DNA from: Thermoflexus sp.
GTDB lineage: Bacteria > Chloroflexota > Anaerolineae > Aggregatilineales > Aggregatilineaceae
Direction of reading: 5' to 3'
Length of the DNA stretch: 64,000 nucleotides
Assembly (NCBI GenBank): GCA_020724465.1
Contig: DYGX01000002.1
Span: 124,001-188,000 of the forward strand
Every line of letters starts with the position of its first letter. Position 1 is the first letter of the stretch. The notes under the pieces are model-generated. The model did no database searches, was not told the origin of the DNA, and worked only from the letters and a program-made list of their open reading frames with translations. The translations under genes and the position numbers were made by a program. Shown piece by piece: positions 17,467 through 27,207 of this stretch.

Positions 17467-20139
17467 TCAGCGCACCATGATCTCACCGGGCAGGACGAGA
17501 TGATCGGCTCCACCGGACAGCAGCACGCGCTGCCCGGTGTCCGGATCGTAGAGACCGATCTCGATCCGCGCCGGGCCGCGGTAGGTGGCGTCTTCCAGAG
17601 TCAGGGCGTGCTCGTCCACGATGTATTCCCCTGCAAGCCAGCTTGTGGTGGGGCGGCTGCCGCCGGCGGGTGGGCTATCGTGACCGCCGATGTAGCGCCC
17701 AGAGCCATCCAGCAGATGGGTAAAAACGGTCAGGGCGTCCGGCGACGTCTCCGCAGCGCGCCAGACCAGGACAAGTCGCAGCGGCTCGCCGGCGCGGAGC
17801 GTCTGCCGCTCCAGCGTGAACCCTTCCAGCGTTCCCACGCCTTCGAACCGTGCCCCGACCGGTTGCTCGAACGGCGGCGGCGCAAACAGTCGACCGGTTT
17901 CGAGCAACGTATAGGTCGCCAGATGGATCGGCTCTGTGTCACCGACTTCGAGCCATAACCGCGCCTGCCCGGTCGCATCTGCCGGGATGCTGAACGCGTG
18001 CCAGTCCAGGCTGTAGCGCGGGTAGGCGCTGACGGGGCGTGCCTGCTCCCACCCCTCGCCGCGCAGAACCAGCGCGCCGCCGTGCCAGGGCCCGTCCGAG
18101 CAGCAATCCGGTGACGTGGCCCACTGCAAGGTGATACGCAGTTCCTGGCCTGGGCTGATCGGTGCATCGACGGCATCGGTCCCGGCCAGCCGCACGCCGT
18201 CGTCCAGTTCGGGCGCGGCATCAACCGTGACGGGGGCCTCGTCCGTTGTCCCGGCAGGGGACACGGTGGTCAGTGTCACGGTCCGGCCCGCGGGCACGCC
18301 GTCCTGCAGGCGGTCCAGCCCGTTCGGCGCGCTGCGGCTGTAGACGGTCAGTTGAAGGGCGTAGTCGCCGGGCGGGGCGCCCGCCGGGAATGGCAGCAGG
18401 CTAAATGCCTCGCCACGCTCGCCCGCATCCCAGGCTGAGGTCGGCGCCTGATCGTCGCGCCGGATGTCCGTGTCGCTACGCGCGATGGTCCAGCCCGGCG
18501 GGCGGGTGGTCACCAAGCGCGCCGCCACGCGCCAGTCGCTCGCCGTGGGCGCGGGCAGCATCCACGCCGTGTTCAGGCACACCGAGCGCGCGCTGGCAGC
18601 GGCGGCGCTCTCAAGCCGCAGCAGGCCGAAGTCGGCCTCGCTCTCGACTGTGTCCAGCGCCAGCGGCCGCTCAATCTGATACGAGGTGGTCGTCAGCCCC
18701 TGCACGGTGAGCGCGTGCCCGGTTGGGCGCCCGGCGGCGCTCAGCAGGCAGGGGAACATGCCCCGTTCGTCCGCCGGTAGCTGGTACCAGGTCAGCAGTT
18801 CGACATGCGCCGGAGTGGTTCGCTCCGCCAGGGCAGCATTGATCCGCGCAATAGCCTCGCGCGCCGGGCTGTGCAGCGGCACGCCCACCACCGCCGCCTG
18901 CACGCCGAGCTTGTCGATGTAGTATTCTTCCAGCGCCGGCTCCCAGCCGTACGGGATGACGATCAGCGCGTCCGGCGGCAGGCCGGCGTAATACCTGGCG
19001 ATAGCGCGAAAATCATCGTGCTGATAGCGCGGCTGGCTGAGGGTGGTGGTCAGGCTGGCAGCGGCGGCTGCGGCGGCGACGGCAACGCCGCCCACCAGCG
19101 CGCTGCGCCGCAGGCCAAACTCGTCCGGCAGACTGTCCAGGCCCAGCGCAACCGTGAGCAGGGCGGCGGGAACTCCCGCGAGGTAATAGCGCGGGTGGAA
19201 GTCAATGTGCGCCGCCCACAATTCGATGGTCGCCAGGGGGGGCAGCAGCAGCGCCTGGGACAGAACCAGCAGGCTTCGCTGCGTGCGGCGCCGGATCAGC
19301 AGCGCCACGCCAGCGGCCAGCGCCACCAGCCCGAACAGCGCGCTGGCGATGTCCAGTTCCAGCTTCGCGCCGACCAACGCCGGAACCGGGGCGAAATACG
19401 CCCGCCAGATGTCCCACGCCAGATTCATGCTCAAGCGCGGCGGTGTGTTGAGCGGCGTGCCGCTGGGGGATTGGCCCAAAACCCAGGGCAGATAGGCGAC
19501 CAGCGCCACGACCTGACTCGCCAGCCAGACGGACAGCATTTTCCACTGCCGCCGCAACGCCCACACCCCAATCAGAACGAGGTTTAGCCACGCCACCACC
19601 GGCACGCTCAGGTTGTGCGTGTAGAGCAGGGCGATCTCGGCCGCCAGCAGGGCCGCGCCGCTCTTCCAGGCGATGCCGTCTCGCCGCTTGAGTAGCCGGT
19701 CCGCCAGGCCAAGCAGGATCAGCGTCAGCAGCGGGACCAGCACGTAGGCGCGGATCTCGCGCGCGTACGCCCACAGCAGGGGCGACGCCGCGAACAGGAT
19801 CCCTGCCAGGATCGCCGCCTCGCGCCCTGACCAGGCGCGCGCCAGGTGAATCGCCAGCGCCACGGTCACCAGGTCGATCAGCAGCGAGCCGTAGCGCAGC
19901 GCAAAGGCGGAGTCGCCCGCGCCGAGATAGAGCAGGTGCATCAGGCTGTAATAGACCGGCGGGGTGTTGTCGTCGGGTGTGCCGATCGGGTCGCGGATGG
20001 CTCGGATCGACCAGGCTTCGTCGTGCCAGACACTCGGACCGCCCAGGTCCCACAGCCGCAGCCCAAACGCCGCGATCAGAATGGCGATGGCGACGCCGAG
20101 GATAGCGCGTGACGGGAACGAAGCGAGCATGCCGGCCAT
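17467..20139 (-). CDS. GT39-family glycosyltransferase with large C-terminal extracytoplasmic domain
   Basis: About 890 residues from the ATG at 20139, which overlaps the DUF58 stop in a TGATG; the open frame further upstream is shadow sequence. TM1 is followed by the VWHDEAWS motif near residue 38, the catalytic-acid loop of PMT/ArnT-type transferases that use polyprenyl-phosphate sugars. About 11-12 TM helices extend to residue 400. The last 480 residues are outside the membrane and contain beta-sandwich-like repeats. It lies between DUF58 and BatA-like genes inside the MoxR cluster, an unusual position that suggests the complex deals with a glycosylated surface component. Acceptor and donor are unknown. 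Confidence 0.8.
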   Translation of the reverse strand: MAGMLASFPSRAILGVAIAILIAAFGLRLWDLGGPSVWHDEAWSIRAIRDPIGTPDDNTPPVYYSLMHLLYLGAGDSAFALRYGSLLIDLVTVALAIHLARAWSGREAAILAGILFAASPLLWAYAREIRAYVLVPLLTLILLGLADRLLKRRDGIAWKSGAALLAAEIALLYTHNLSVPVVAWLNLVLIGVWALRRQWKMLSVWLASQVVALVAYLPWVLGQSPSGTPLNTPPRLSMNLAWDIWRAYFAPVPALVGAKLELDIASALFGLVALAAGVALLIRRRTQRSLLVLSQALLLPPLATIELWAAHIDFHPRYYLAGVPAALLTVALGLDSLPDEFGLRRSALVGGVAVAAAAAAASLTTTLSQPRYQHDDFRAIARYYAGLPPDALIVIPYGWEPALEEYYIDKLGVQAAVVGVPLHSPAREAIARINAALAERTTPAHVELLTWYQLPADERGMFPCLLSAAGRPTGHALTVQGLTTTSYQIERPLALDTVESEADFGLLRLESAAAASARSVCLNTAWMLPAPTASDWRVAARLVTTRPPGWTIARSDTDIRRDDQAPTSAWDAGERGEAFSLLPFPAGAPPGDYALQLTVYSRSAPNGLDRLQDGVPAGRTVTLTTVSPAGTTDEAPVTVDAAPELDDGVRLAGTDAVDAPISPGQELRITLQWATSPDCCSDGPWHGGALVLRGEGWEQARPVSAYPRYSLDWHAFSIPADATGQARLWLEVGDTEPIHLATYTLLETGRLFAPPPFEQPVGARFEGVGTLEGFTLERQTLRAGEPLRLVLVWRAAETSPDALTVFTHLLDGSGRYIGGHDSPPAGGSRPTTSWLAGEYIVDEHALTLEDATYRGPARIEIGLYDPDTGQRVLLSGGADHLVLPGEIMVR

Positions 20140-21035
20140 CAGCGAACCACACCCAGCCGCCGCAGCTCCATGAGCAGAAGCTGCTCCCAGGGCATGCTGG
20201 TCTCGACCATGACGAAATGGATGCCGCGTCGCACGCAGAAAGCCGCGATCTGGTTCTGCCACGCTTCAAACCGCTGGCGGTATAGTTCCAGGATACTCGG
20301 ATCGATCGAGACCTCTTGCGGCGCGCCTGTTTCCACGTCGATGAGCTTCAGGTCGCCGCTGATCTGCGGTTCGACCTCGTCGGGCGACAGCACCTGGATC
20401 ACCGCAATCTCGTGTCCGCGTCCCTGGAGCGTGCGCAGGCCGTCTTCGAGGCCGTCCGGCACCATCAGATCGCTAAGCAGGATGACCAGGCCCGGCCGGG
20501 TTGTGCGCAGCGCCACTTCGCGCAGGGCTGCGTTCAGGTCAAGCTCGCCGCGCGTGTACCCGTCTTCCAACCAGGCCAGCAGCTTGAGAGTCTGCCCGCG
20601 CCCGCGCAGCGGCCCCAGATGAGCGACTCCGTCCCGCCGCAGCAGTTGGACCGCCACCCGATCGCCTGTGCCCAGCGCGATATAGGCCAGGCCCGCCAGC
20701 ACGCGCCGCGCGTAGAGAAACTTGTGCTGATCCCGGTTTCCGCTGCGCGGCCAGTCCATGCTGGCCGATGCGTCGAGCAGCAGATATACGGCCAGGTCTT
20801 CTTCGTCTTCCAGCAGTTTGATGAAGGGGCGATCCAGGCGCGCGTAGATGTTCCAGTCGATGCGCCGCAGGTCGTCGCCGCGCACGTAGTTGCGATAGTC
20901 GGCAAACTCGATGCTGGTTCCGCGCCGCGACGATCGGCGCTCGCCTTTGATCGCGCCAGCGCGAATCTTCTGGGCGATCAGCATCAGGCTGTCGAGCTTG
21001 CGCAGCGTGGTTTCGTCAAAGAGTCGCTCGGCCAT
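20139..21035 (-). CDS. DUF58 domain protein
   Basis: 298 residues, soluble. The DUF58 signature is intact: RRSSRRGTSIEFADYRNYV at about 33-51, GDDLRRIDWNIYAR at 53-66 and a MIDAS-like DASAS at 88-92, followed by a vWA-like fold with LVILLSDLMVPDG near 185. DUF58 proteins almost always pair with a MoxR ATPase and a BatA-type protein, and that is the case here: MoxR is three genes upstream (with two ABC genes and a helical protein between) and the BatA-like protein is two genes downstream. It is likely a cytoplasmic client or adaptor of the MoxR chaperone. Its stop overlaps the GT39 start. Confidence 0.93.
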   Translation of the reverse strand: MAERLFDETTLRKLDSLMLIAQKIRAGAIKGERRSSRRGTSIEFADYRNYVRGDDLRRIDWNIYARLDRPFIKLLEDEEDLAVYLLLDASASMDWPRSGNRDQHKFLYARRVLAGLAYIALGTGDRVAVQLLRRDGVAHLGPLRGRGQTLKLLAWLEDGYTRGELDLNAALREVALRTTRPGLVILLSDLMVPDGLEDGLRTLQGRGHEIAVIQVLSPDEVEPQISGDLKLIDVETGAPQEVSIDPSILELYRQRFEAWQNQIAAFCVRRGIHFVMVETSMPWEQLLLMELRRLGVVR

Positions 21036-21048
21036 GCTTTGCCGCCCT

Positions 21049-21930
21049 TCAGGACGTAATGTCCTGACGCCTGAACAGCGCCGTCGTCAGCCCGATCAGC
21101 CCGATGACCCATGCCGCGATGACCACTGCCGAGAAGCCGAAGCTGTCCGCAAGCTCCACGCGGTTTGCGCCGTAGTCCAAGACGATCGGGTTTCCCGCTC
21201 CGGTACGGATCCACGCATCCAGATTCAGCAAATTGTAACCGGGCGTGAAGCGGTAAAGCTGCAGGATGCCGGGGAGGTCCAGGAAGTAGGCGATCAGAAT
21301 CAGGCCGACCGCCGACAGGTTTTCTGCAAAGGTCACGGCGTAGGCCACCAGCACGCCGCCCAGGATCGAGCGCGTCAGCATGGCGGCCAGCGCGGCGTAA
21401 CCGGCGGCGATGAGCGTCGAGATGAAGCCCAAAACTGCCGAGCGCGTGTAGTCGCTCACCGTGGTCCGGATCACGCTCGCGCTCAACTCGGGCGGGTAAG
21501 GCGCGTCGGCGATGGCGCGCAGCAGCCCCATGCCCAAGGTCAGCAGCACAGACATGAGCGCGAATGCGACAACGACAAACACACCCAGCGTGACGAACTT
21601 GTTTAGGATCAGCGGCACGCGCCGGTTGCGCGGGATGATGCTTTTCCAGGTCTGCCACTGGTATTCGCCGGCGAACATCACGGCGGTGAACCCGATCAGC
21701 AGCAGGCGTCCCAACGGGTTGTTGAGAAAGCCCCACGTACCGACAAGTTGCTCGGTCCACTGCACGGTATCGCTGCGGAAGGCCAGGCGCGCCGATTCCG
21801 AGAGCGATAGAATCAACGCCATGACGAGCGTGAAGGCCACAGCGCCGACCGGGAAGATCCAGATCAGGCAACTGGTCAGCCAGCGGTGCCCGGCGATCTT
21901 GTTCCATTCGGCGCGGAAAAGGTTAAGCAT
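21049..21930 (-). CDS. ABC-2 type transporter permease
   Basis: About 293 residues from the ATG at 21930, which overlaps the ATPase gene by 8 nt. Six predicted TM helices: one near residue 20-40, then a large extracytoplasmic loop, then helices around 90-110, 128-150, 165-190, 200-230 and 265-285. The MLNLFRAEWNKIAGHRW opening is typical of ABC-2 permeases of the GldF/NatB class, in which an amphipathic helix precedes TM1. It works with the adjacent ATPase. The substrate is unknown, and the position inside the MoxR/DUF58 operon suggests a role in envelope assembly rather than simple drug efflux. Confidence 0.85.
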   Translation of the reverse strand: MLNLFRAEWNKIAGHRWLTSCLIWIFPVGAVAFTLVMALILSLSESARLAFRSDTVQWTEQLVGTWGFLNNPLGRLLLIGFTAVMFAGEYQWQTWKSIIPRNRRVPLILNKFVTLGVFVVVAFALMSVLLTLGMGLLRAIADAPYPPELSASVIRTTVSDYTRSAVLGFISTLIAAGYAALAAMLTRSILGGVLVAYAVTFAENLSAVGLILIAYFLDLPGILQLYRFTPGYNLLNLDAWIRTGAGNPIVLDYGANRVELADSFGFSAVVIAAWVIGLIGLTTALFRRQDITS

Positions 21931-22846
21931 GGGGCGTCTCCGCTTCCACAACCGACAGGAAATACTCTTCCAGCGACTGCCGCTGGCTGGTCACCTGATA
22001 CACATCGACGTTGTGCTGCACCAGCCGGCGAACGATGGCCGGGATCTCGTCACGAGTCGCTTCGACGCTCAGCCAGGTGGTGTTGGTCGTCACGTGCCAC
22101 CGATCGCCCAGGGCGGCGCGGGCCGCGTCCAGCGGGCTGGCTTCAACGCGCAGCGTGGTCTTCGCGTCGAGCAGATCGCCCACTGCACCCTCGCGCACGA
22201 TCGCGCCGCGCTGGATGATCGCCACGCGGTCGCAGATCTGTTCCACTTCGCTCAGCAGATGGCTGGACAGGAAGATCGTCTTGCCCTGCTCGGTTGCCAG
22301 CCGGCGGATGAACTCGCGGATCTCGTGCATCCCGCTCGGGTCCAGCCCATTAGTCGGCTCGTCGAAGATGAGCAGATCGGGATCGCTCAGCAAGGCCGCG
22401 GCCAGCCCCAGCCGCTGCTTCATGCCGGTCGAGTAGCCCTTCACACGCTGGTTGGCACGCTCCGCCAGCCCGACCTGCTCAAGCAGCGCGTCGATGCGCG
22501 CCGGGTCATAGCGGTTCGCCGTGCGCGCGAACACTTCCAGGTTGCGCCGTGCCGTCAGAAAGTTGTAGAAGCTGGCCCCCTCGACAATCGCGCCGACCCG
22601 CCGCAGCACTTCGGGGTGCCGCTGAACGTCCTTGCCGTAAACATAGGCGTGCCCGCTGGTCGGATGGAGCAGGCCGAGCAGCAAGCGGATGGTGGTCGTC
22701 TTGCCCGCGCCGTTGGGACCAAGGAAGCCGTACACCTGGCCCGGCAGCAGCACCAGATTGAGGGCTTTCACGGCTTCGATTCGCTTGTGGCCGCGCCCGA
22801 AATGTTTAGTCAGGTTTTCGGTGACAATGGGATTGCCGGTGCTCAT
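21923..22846 (-). CDS. ABC transporter ATP-binding protein (ABC-2 class)
   Basis: 307 residues. Walker A GPNGAGKTT near 43, Q-loop IVEGASFYN near 89, signature YSTGMKQRLGLA near 138, Walker B LLIFDEPTNGLD near 158 and H-loop FLSSHLL near 191. The C-terminal 90 residues match the regulatory tail of natA/bcrA-type ATPases. It is the motor of the permease encoded immediately downstream (8-nt overlap). Its own start overlaps the stop of the 208-aa helical protein by 4 nt. Confidence 0.95.
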   Translation of the reverse strand: MSTGNPIVTENLTKHFGRGHKRIEAVKALNLVLLPGQVYGFLGPNGAGKTTTIRLLLGLLHPTSGHAYVYGKDVQRHPEVLRRVGAIVEGASFYNFLTARRNLEVFARTANRYDPARIDALLEQVGLAERANQRVKGYSTGMKQRLGLAAALLSDPDLLIFDEPTNGLDPSGMHEIREFIRRLATEQGKTIFLSSHLLSEVEQICDRVAIIQRGAIVREGAVGDLLDAKTTLRVEASPLDAARAALGDRWHVTTNTTWLSVEATRDEIPAIVRRLVQHNVDVYQVTSQRQSLEEYFLSVVEAETPHA

Positions 22847-23469
22847 GCGGTTTCGCCTTCAGAGGCTACGACATCGCGACGAGGCGCGAGCAGCGGCTGC
22901 GCCAGGAGAACCAACACAATCTGGAAGATACGAATGAGGTAAGCCATCCGCACCAGGCCATCCAGCTCGGGCACCCGCGCCGGCGCGAGAAGCTGCTCAA
23001 TCAGCGCGTGGCGCGTTTCGACCGGCTGATCGGGTCGGCGGTCGGCGGCCAGATCCCACAGCAGGCCGTAAAGCTCCCAGAGCGCTTCTTCGTGCACCGA
23101 GGCGAACTCGGTTTCCCAGGCGCGAACGTGCTGCAGCGTGGCCAGCCCTTCGGCGCTCCCGGCCAGGCCGCCTGCCAGCATATGCTGGAGCAGATGCTCC
23201 GGGTCGTTGGCGGCGGAGTCGAGCAGGTCGCGCGCGCTGATGACCCCGATCGAGGTCGCGGCCAGCACCGCTCCCAACACGCTGTGCTGCTTCGAGGTGA
23301 GCTTGCTGCGCACGTTGACCAGGTAGCAATAGAACTGCCGCGCAGCATCCTGCACGCGCTGCGCTGCCGGCGAAGCCTGCCCGCGCAGGACGGGTTGCAG
23401 CATCCACAGGTCTTCGGGGGTAGGCTCGGTCAGGATGCGCTGCAGACACTCTTCTAGCAGCATGCTCAC
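22843..23469 (-). CDS. Unrecognised 208-aa helical protein in the MoxR operon
   Basis: 208 residues with 4-nt overlaps on both sides (MoxR upstream, ABC ATPase downstream), so it is certainly a co-translated gene. Predicted to be almost wholly alpha-helical: about nine amphipathic helices and one C-terminal hydrophobic helix (near 178-195) that could anchor it to the membrane. I recognise no family. Because it sits directly after the MoxR ATPase, it may be an adaptor for that AAA+ protein or for the ABC transporter. Confidence 0.75.
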   Translation of the reverse strand: MSMLLEECLQRILTEPTPEDLWMLQPVLRGQASPAAQRVQDAARQFYCYLVNVRSKLTSKQHSVLGAVLAATSIGVISARDLLDSAANDPEHLLQHMLAGGLAGSAEGLATLQHVRAWETEFASVHEEALWELYGLLWDLAADRRPDQPVETRHALIEQLLAPARVPELDGLVRMAYLIRIFQIVLVLLAQPLLAPRRDVVASEGETA

Positions 23470-24464
23470 TCTCCCGTGGGGACGTGTGCCAGCAGATCCT
23501 CGATGATGGCGTCGGGGGGGACCCCTTCGGCCTGGCCCTCGAAATTCAGAATGATGCGGTGGCGCAGCGCTGCCGGAGCCACCGCCGCGACGTCGTCGTA
23601 GGCGACGTTATAGCGCCCGTCGAGCAGCGCGTTGACCTTGGCACCGAGCACCATCGCCTGACCGCCGCGCGGGCTGGAGCCATAGCGCACGAACTGGCGC
23701 ACGGACTCCGGGGCGGTGGGTGAGTCGGGGTGGGTGGCGATCACCAGCCGCGCGATGTACTCGCTCAGATGGGTCGCGATGGGGACCTGCCGCACCAGCC
23801 CGCCCATCGCGTTGATCTGCGCACCGCTGGCGACTTTGTCGGCGCGGGGCACTTCGGCGCCCGTCGTGCGCCCCATGATCTCGACCAGCTCGGCCGGGGA
23901 CGGGAACAGCACATCGACCTTGAACAGGAAGCGGTCGAGCTGAGCTTCGGGCAGTGGGTAGGTTCCTTCCATTTCGAGCGGGTTCTGCGTTGCCAGGACG
24001 AAGAACGGCGGCGTAAGGATGTAGCGCTGGTTGGCGACGGTGACCGCTTTTTCCTGCATGGCCTCTAACAGTGCAGACTGGGTCTTGGGCGTCGCCCGGT
24101 TGATTTCGTCGGCCAAAACCAGGTTGGCGAAGACAGGGCCGGCCTCGAACCGGAACGTGCGGCGCCCGTCTTCGGCTTCTTCCATGATGTTGGTGCCGAC
24201 GATGTCCGCCGGCATCAGGTCCGGCGTGAACTGGATGCGCGAAAACTTGAGGTCAAGCACATCCGCCAGGGTGCGGATCAACATCGTCTTGCCCAGGCCC
24301 GGCACGCCTTCGAGCAGCGCGTGGCCCCCGGCGATGATGCAGATCAAAACCTGGCGCACCACCATGTCCTGCCCGACGATCACTTTGCTGACTTCGCGCA
24401 AGATCGCGCTCGTGGTGGCGTGGAATTCCTCAACGCTGATTTCGGTGGCGATGGCATCTGTCAT
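23466..24464 (-). CDS. MoxR-family AAA+ ATPase
   Basis: 332 residues. Walker A GVPGLGKT at 53-60, Walker B NLVLADE at 114-120 followed by [18 protein letters not shown], the sensor 1 block [18 protein letters not shown], and the arginine-finger/lid region near 250-300. MoxR ATPases act as chaperones that mature or insert cofactors into vWA-containing partners. Two vWA proteins and a DUF58 protein lie downstream in the same run. The start (ATG 24464) has an AAGGA Shine-Dalgarno sequence. It is probably the energy source of the whole locus. Confidence 0.95.
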   Translation of the reverse strand: MTDAIATEISVEEFHATTSAILREVSKVIVGQDMVVRQVLICIIAGGHALLEGVPGLGKTMLIRTLADVLDLKFSRIQFTPDLMPADIVGTNIMEEAEDGRRTFRFEAGPVFANLVLADEINRATPKTQSALLEAMQEKAVTVANQRYILTPPFFVLATQNPLEMEGTYPLPEAQLDRFLFKVDVLFPSPAELVEIMGRTTGAEVPRADKVASGAQINAMGGLVRQVPIATHLSEYIARLVIATHPDSPTAPESVRQFVRYGSSPRGGQAMVLGAKVNALLDGRYNVAYDDVAAVAPAALRHRIILNFEGQAEGVPPDAIIEDLLAHVPTGE

Positions 24465-24500
24465 GGCTGTTGTTCCTTGTCCTGGTGTGGGCGCGGCGCG

Positions 24501-25169
24501 CTAGCGAACTGCGGACTGCGGGACGTTGGGGATCACGGTGTTGCCCGCCGGATCGACGCCGATGATGGCGGACACTTCCGCGATTCCGGGGGTCACAAGC
24601 ACGTACCCACCCTGCACTGGTGGCGCGTTGGCGCTCGACCCGTCGGTATAAATCACGGTAATAGCGGACACGGTGGGATCAAACACCTGCCCGAAGACGA
24701 TCGAGTAGGGCTGGCCGTCGGAAGTCAGAAAGAGCGTGATGCCCGCAAATGCCCCGGCGGCGAGGTCTTCGGCGCAGGCCACGGCCCCGTTGTCCGACGG
24801 GGCGCCCGGTACCGCACTGAGCAGGAAGCCCGCGCACGGCTCGCCCGCAGCGCCGCTATAGGTGAACGCCTGGAGCTGGTCGGGTTCCAGCCGCTGATCC
24901 GTCCAGATCGTAATGTTGGACGGCACATCGCCCCGCCGCTGGATAAACTCGGCGATCAGGGTGATCGGATCGGCGGCCAGCGGCGGGCTGACCGGCTCGC
25001 CCGACGACAGCGTGGGAACCGGCGCCTCAAGCGGCTCGCCTGCCGGCATGGAGGGCAAAGTCGGCGTCGCGACAGGCTGCTCGACCTCGTCCGGCTTAAT
25101 GCAGCCGGCCAGCAGACCGCCGATCATGATTACCAGGCACAAACTGACACGGGGATGATTGACATTCAC
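24501..25169 (-). CDS. Putative lipoprotein of unknown function
   Basis: 222 residues. A short signal peptide ends in LLAGC with the lipidated Cys at 23, then a Pro/Thr/Ala-rich linker of about 45 residues. The folded part (about 70-222) has no motif I recognise. Two Cys (in EPCAGF and ACAEDL) could form a disulfide outside the cell. It lies between the DUF4175-like gene and MoxR with short gaps, so it is probably part of the envelope complex. Confidence 0.72.
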   Translation of the reverse strand: MNVNHPRVSLCLVIMIGGLLAGCIKPDEVEQPVATPTLPSMPAGEPLEAPVPTLSSGEPVSPPLAADPITLIAEFIQRRGDVPSNITIWTDQRLEPDQLQAFTYSGAAGEPCAGFLLSAVPGAPSDNGAVACAEDLAAGAFAGITLFLTSDGQPYSIVFGQVFDPTVSAITVIYTDGSSANAPPVQGGYVLVTPGIAEVSAIIGVDPAGNTVIPNVPQSAVR

Positions 25170-25202
25170 CGGTCATCAGGTCCTTGTCGTAAGCTGGAGT
25201 CC

Positions 25203-27140
25203 TTACGGCTCCAGCGACGAGAAGTAGTCATGAATAATGTCGCGCTGGACGAGCGGAATGCGGCCGCTTTCGAGCGCCTGCCCGACGAAATCCCGGTAGT
25301 TGCCGAACACGTTCTGATAAAGCAGCGTAGACTGCCCGGCCGGGTTCCGCGTGAACTCGCCCTGTTGCCCAGGAATAGACTCTTCGCCCGTGATCTGCCC
25401 GCCGACATCGAGCGCGGTGTTGCTCTCGCCGCCAATCCATGATGGCGCGTAGACGGCCTCGAACCGCCGCAGAGCCGAATCTCCCTCGCCCGGGCTGTTG
25501 CCGACCGAAATCTCACCCGGCGGCGCGGTCGGACCCTGCGTTGTGTCGGTTCCGGCCCCGCCTTCGCCTTCGCCTGCGGCCAGGGCCGCCCGCTGCTCGC
25601 CTTCCTGGCCTTGCAGGCTTTGGGTGGAGTCGCCTGGCGCCATCTGCTCGCCGCCAAGCTGCGCGCTCAGCTCGCCGCTCATCGCAGCTTCGTCGCCCAG
25701 GGCCTCGCCGTCTCCCTGCTGGCCCGTGCGTGACGATTCCGTTTCGCCCTCGCCGCCCTGGTCCGACGGCTGGCCCTCGCCCGAGCGCAAGCTCTGACCG
25801 GGTTCGCCGGACTGCACGCCGAGATCGCTGGTCTGGTCGGAGTCACCCGAAGCCGGCTGCGACCCGCTGTCGGGCTGCTGTTGCTGGCCGCTCTGGAATT
25901 GCTGGCTGCCCATGCCCGGCTGTTGCCCGGCGCTCGCCTGCTGCTGCGAGGCTTGCTGGCCCGCCCGCGCGATCTGCTGCTGGCCGGAGCGCATCTGTTG
26001 GGCGGCGGCCTGCGCCTGTTGCGCCAGCGGCGACTGCTGAAGCTGCTGTTGCTGGTCGCGGGCGGCCTGCGCCGCCTGCCGCATGGCTTCCTGGGCCGCT
26101 TCCATGTCCCCCTGGCGCAGAGCTTCGGCAGCGTTCCGGAGCTGCTCGGACAGGGCCGGGTTGGTTTCTTGAAGCGCGTCAGCCGCCTGTTCGAGGCGCT
26201 CGGCGAGATCCTGGCGCTCCGCGAACGACAGCTCGCGCCCCATCTCTCGCGCCGCCTGCTCGGCTGCCTCAGCAGCAGCGGCCAGGTCGGGCCGCCGGAG
26301 CGCACGCGCCAGCTCCGAGGTCGCATTCGCCCCCGCCAGCGCGCCCGCGGCTTGCTGGTACGCCTCGCGCTCTTCGCCGAGCAGCCCTTCGCTCAGGTCG
26401 CGCATCGCCTGCTGGGCCTCGGCCATTGCGGCAACAGCTTCCTGCTGGCTGATGTCCTGCTGTCGCAGGATCTCAAGCGCCTCTTCCAGCGGCTGGCGCA
26501 GCGCCGCTTTCTCTTCTTCGGTCAGGCTGTTATTGCGGTCAATCTCCTCGATCTGCCGCTCCAAGCTGGCGATCTGCTCGGCAATTGCCTGATCAAGCTC
26601 GCGCTCGGCCAGCAGGCGGGTCGTGTGGGGGTTGTGCGTCAGCAGCAAGACGGCCAGCAAAGCGGCCAGCGCCGCCATGACGCCCAGCTCCAGCCACCGG
26701 AACCGGATGGGCAGCCGCGCCGCCAGATTGACCGACTCGGCGCTGCGCAGCGCGTCGGACAACTGCCGCTCGACAAGAGCGGGGGGCGCCGGAATTGTTC
26801 CCGCCGTCAGCTCAAGCGCGGTGCTGGTGCGTTCCTTGAGCGCGAAGCGCCGGTCAAACCAGCGCGCCGCGCGCAGGACCGGCCGCGGACGCAGCCAGAT
26901 CCAGCCGAGCGCGGCGATCAGCAACCCGGCAGCCAGCGCGCCGGTAATCTGGGCGATCTCGGCGGGCAGCAGCCAGGGGCGCAACCGAGAGACGAGAGCG
27001 AGCGCCACCCCCACGAGCAGCCCGGCGATCACACTGCGCGGCCCCCACACCACGCTGCGCGTGGCGTGCAGGTGCCGGTTCCAGCGCCGGACCGCGTGAA
27101 CAAGGGTGCGTTCGGTGTGTTGGAGCGTGATTGTGTTCAT
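25203..27140 (-). CDS. DUF4175-like membrane protein with coiled coil and low-complexity Gln/Gly/Ser region
   Basis: 645 residues. A basic N-terminus and two TM helices (about 34-50, 62-82) are followed by a cytoplasmic segment and a third TM (about 148-166). Residues 175-420 form a long Glu/Ala/Gln coiled coil with an [18 protein letters not shown]-type heptad pattern. Residues 390-600 are an extreme low-complexity stretch of Gln, Gly, Ser and Glu. A C-terminal 50 residues is ordered again ([20 protein letters not shown]). The TM-coiled-coil-disordered layout resembles DUF4175 proteins found with MoxR, BatA and DUF58 genes in other phyla; that match is by architecture. It may be a structural or scaffold subunit. 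Confidence 0.78.
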   Translation of the reverse strand: MNTITLQHTERTLVHAVRRWNRHLHATRSVVWGPRSVIAGLLVGVALALVSRLRPWLLPAEIAQITGALAAGLLIAALGWIWLRPRPVLRAARWFDRRFALKERTSTALELTAGTIPAPPALVERQLSDALRSAESVNLAARLPIRFRWLELGVMAALAALLAVLLLTHNPHTTRLLAERELDQAIAEQIASLERQIEEIDRNNSLTEEEKAALRQPLEEALEILRQQDISQQEAVAAMAEAQQAMRDLSEGLLGEEREAYQQAAGALAGANATSELARALRRPDLAAAAEAAEQAAREMGRELSFAERQDLAERLEQAADALQETNPALSEQLRNAAEALRQGDMEAAQEAMRQAAQAARDQQQQLQQSPLAQQAQAAAQQMRSGQQQIARAGQQASQQQASAGQQPGMGSQQFQSGQQQQPDSGSQPASGDSDQTSDLGVQSGEPGQSLRSGEGQPSDQGGEGETESSRTGQQGDGEALGDEAAMSGELSAQLGGEQMAPGDSTQSLQGQEGEQRAALAAGEGEGGAGTDTTQGPTAPPGEISVGNSPGEGDSALRRFEAVYAPSWIGGESNTALDVGGQITGEESIPGQQGEFTRNPAGQSTLLYQNVFGNYRDFVGQALESGRIPLVQRDIIHDYFSSLEP

Positions 27141-27207
27141 GGCGCGCTCAATACCGCTCTATTTCGCCTCTCAATTGTACCCCGCCCTGAGCGAAATTGC
27201 CCGAACA

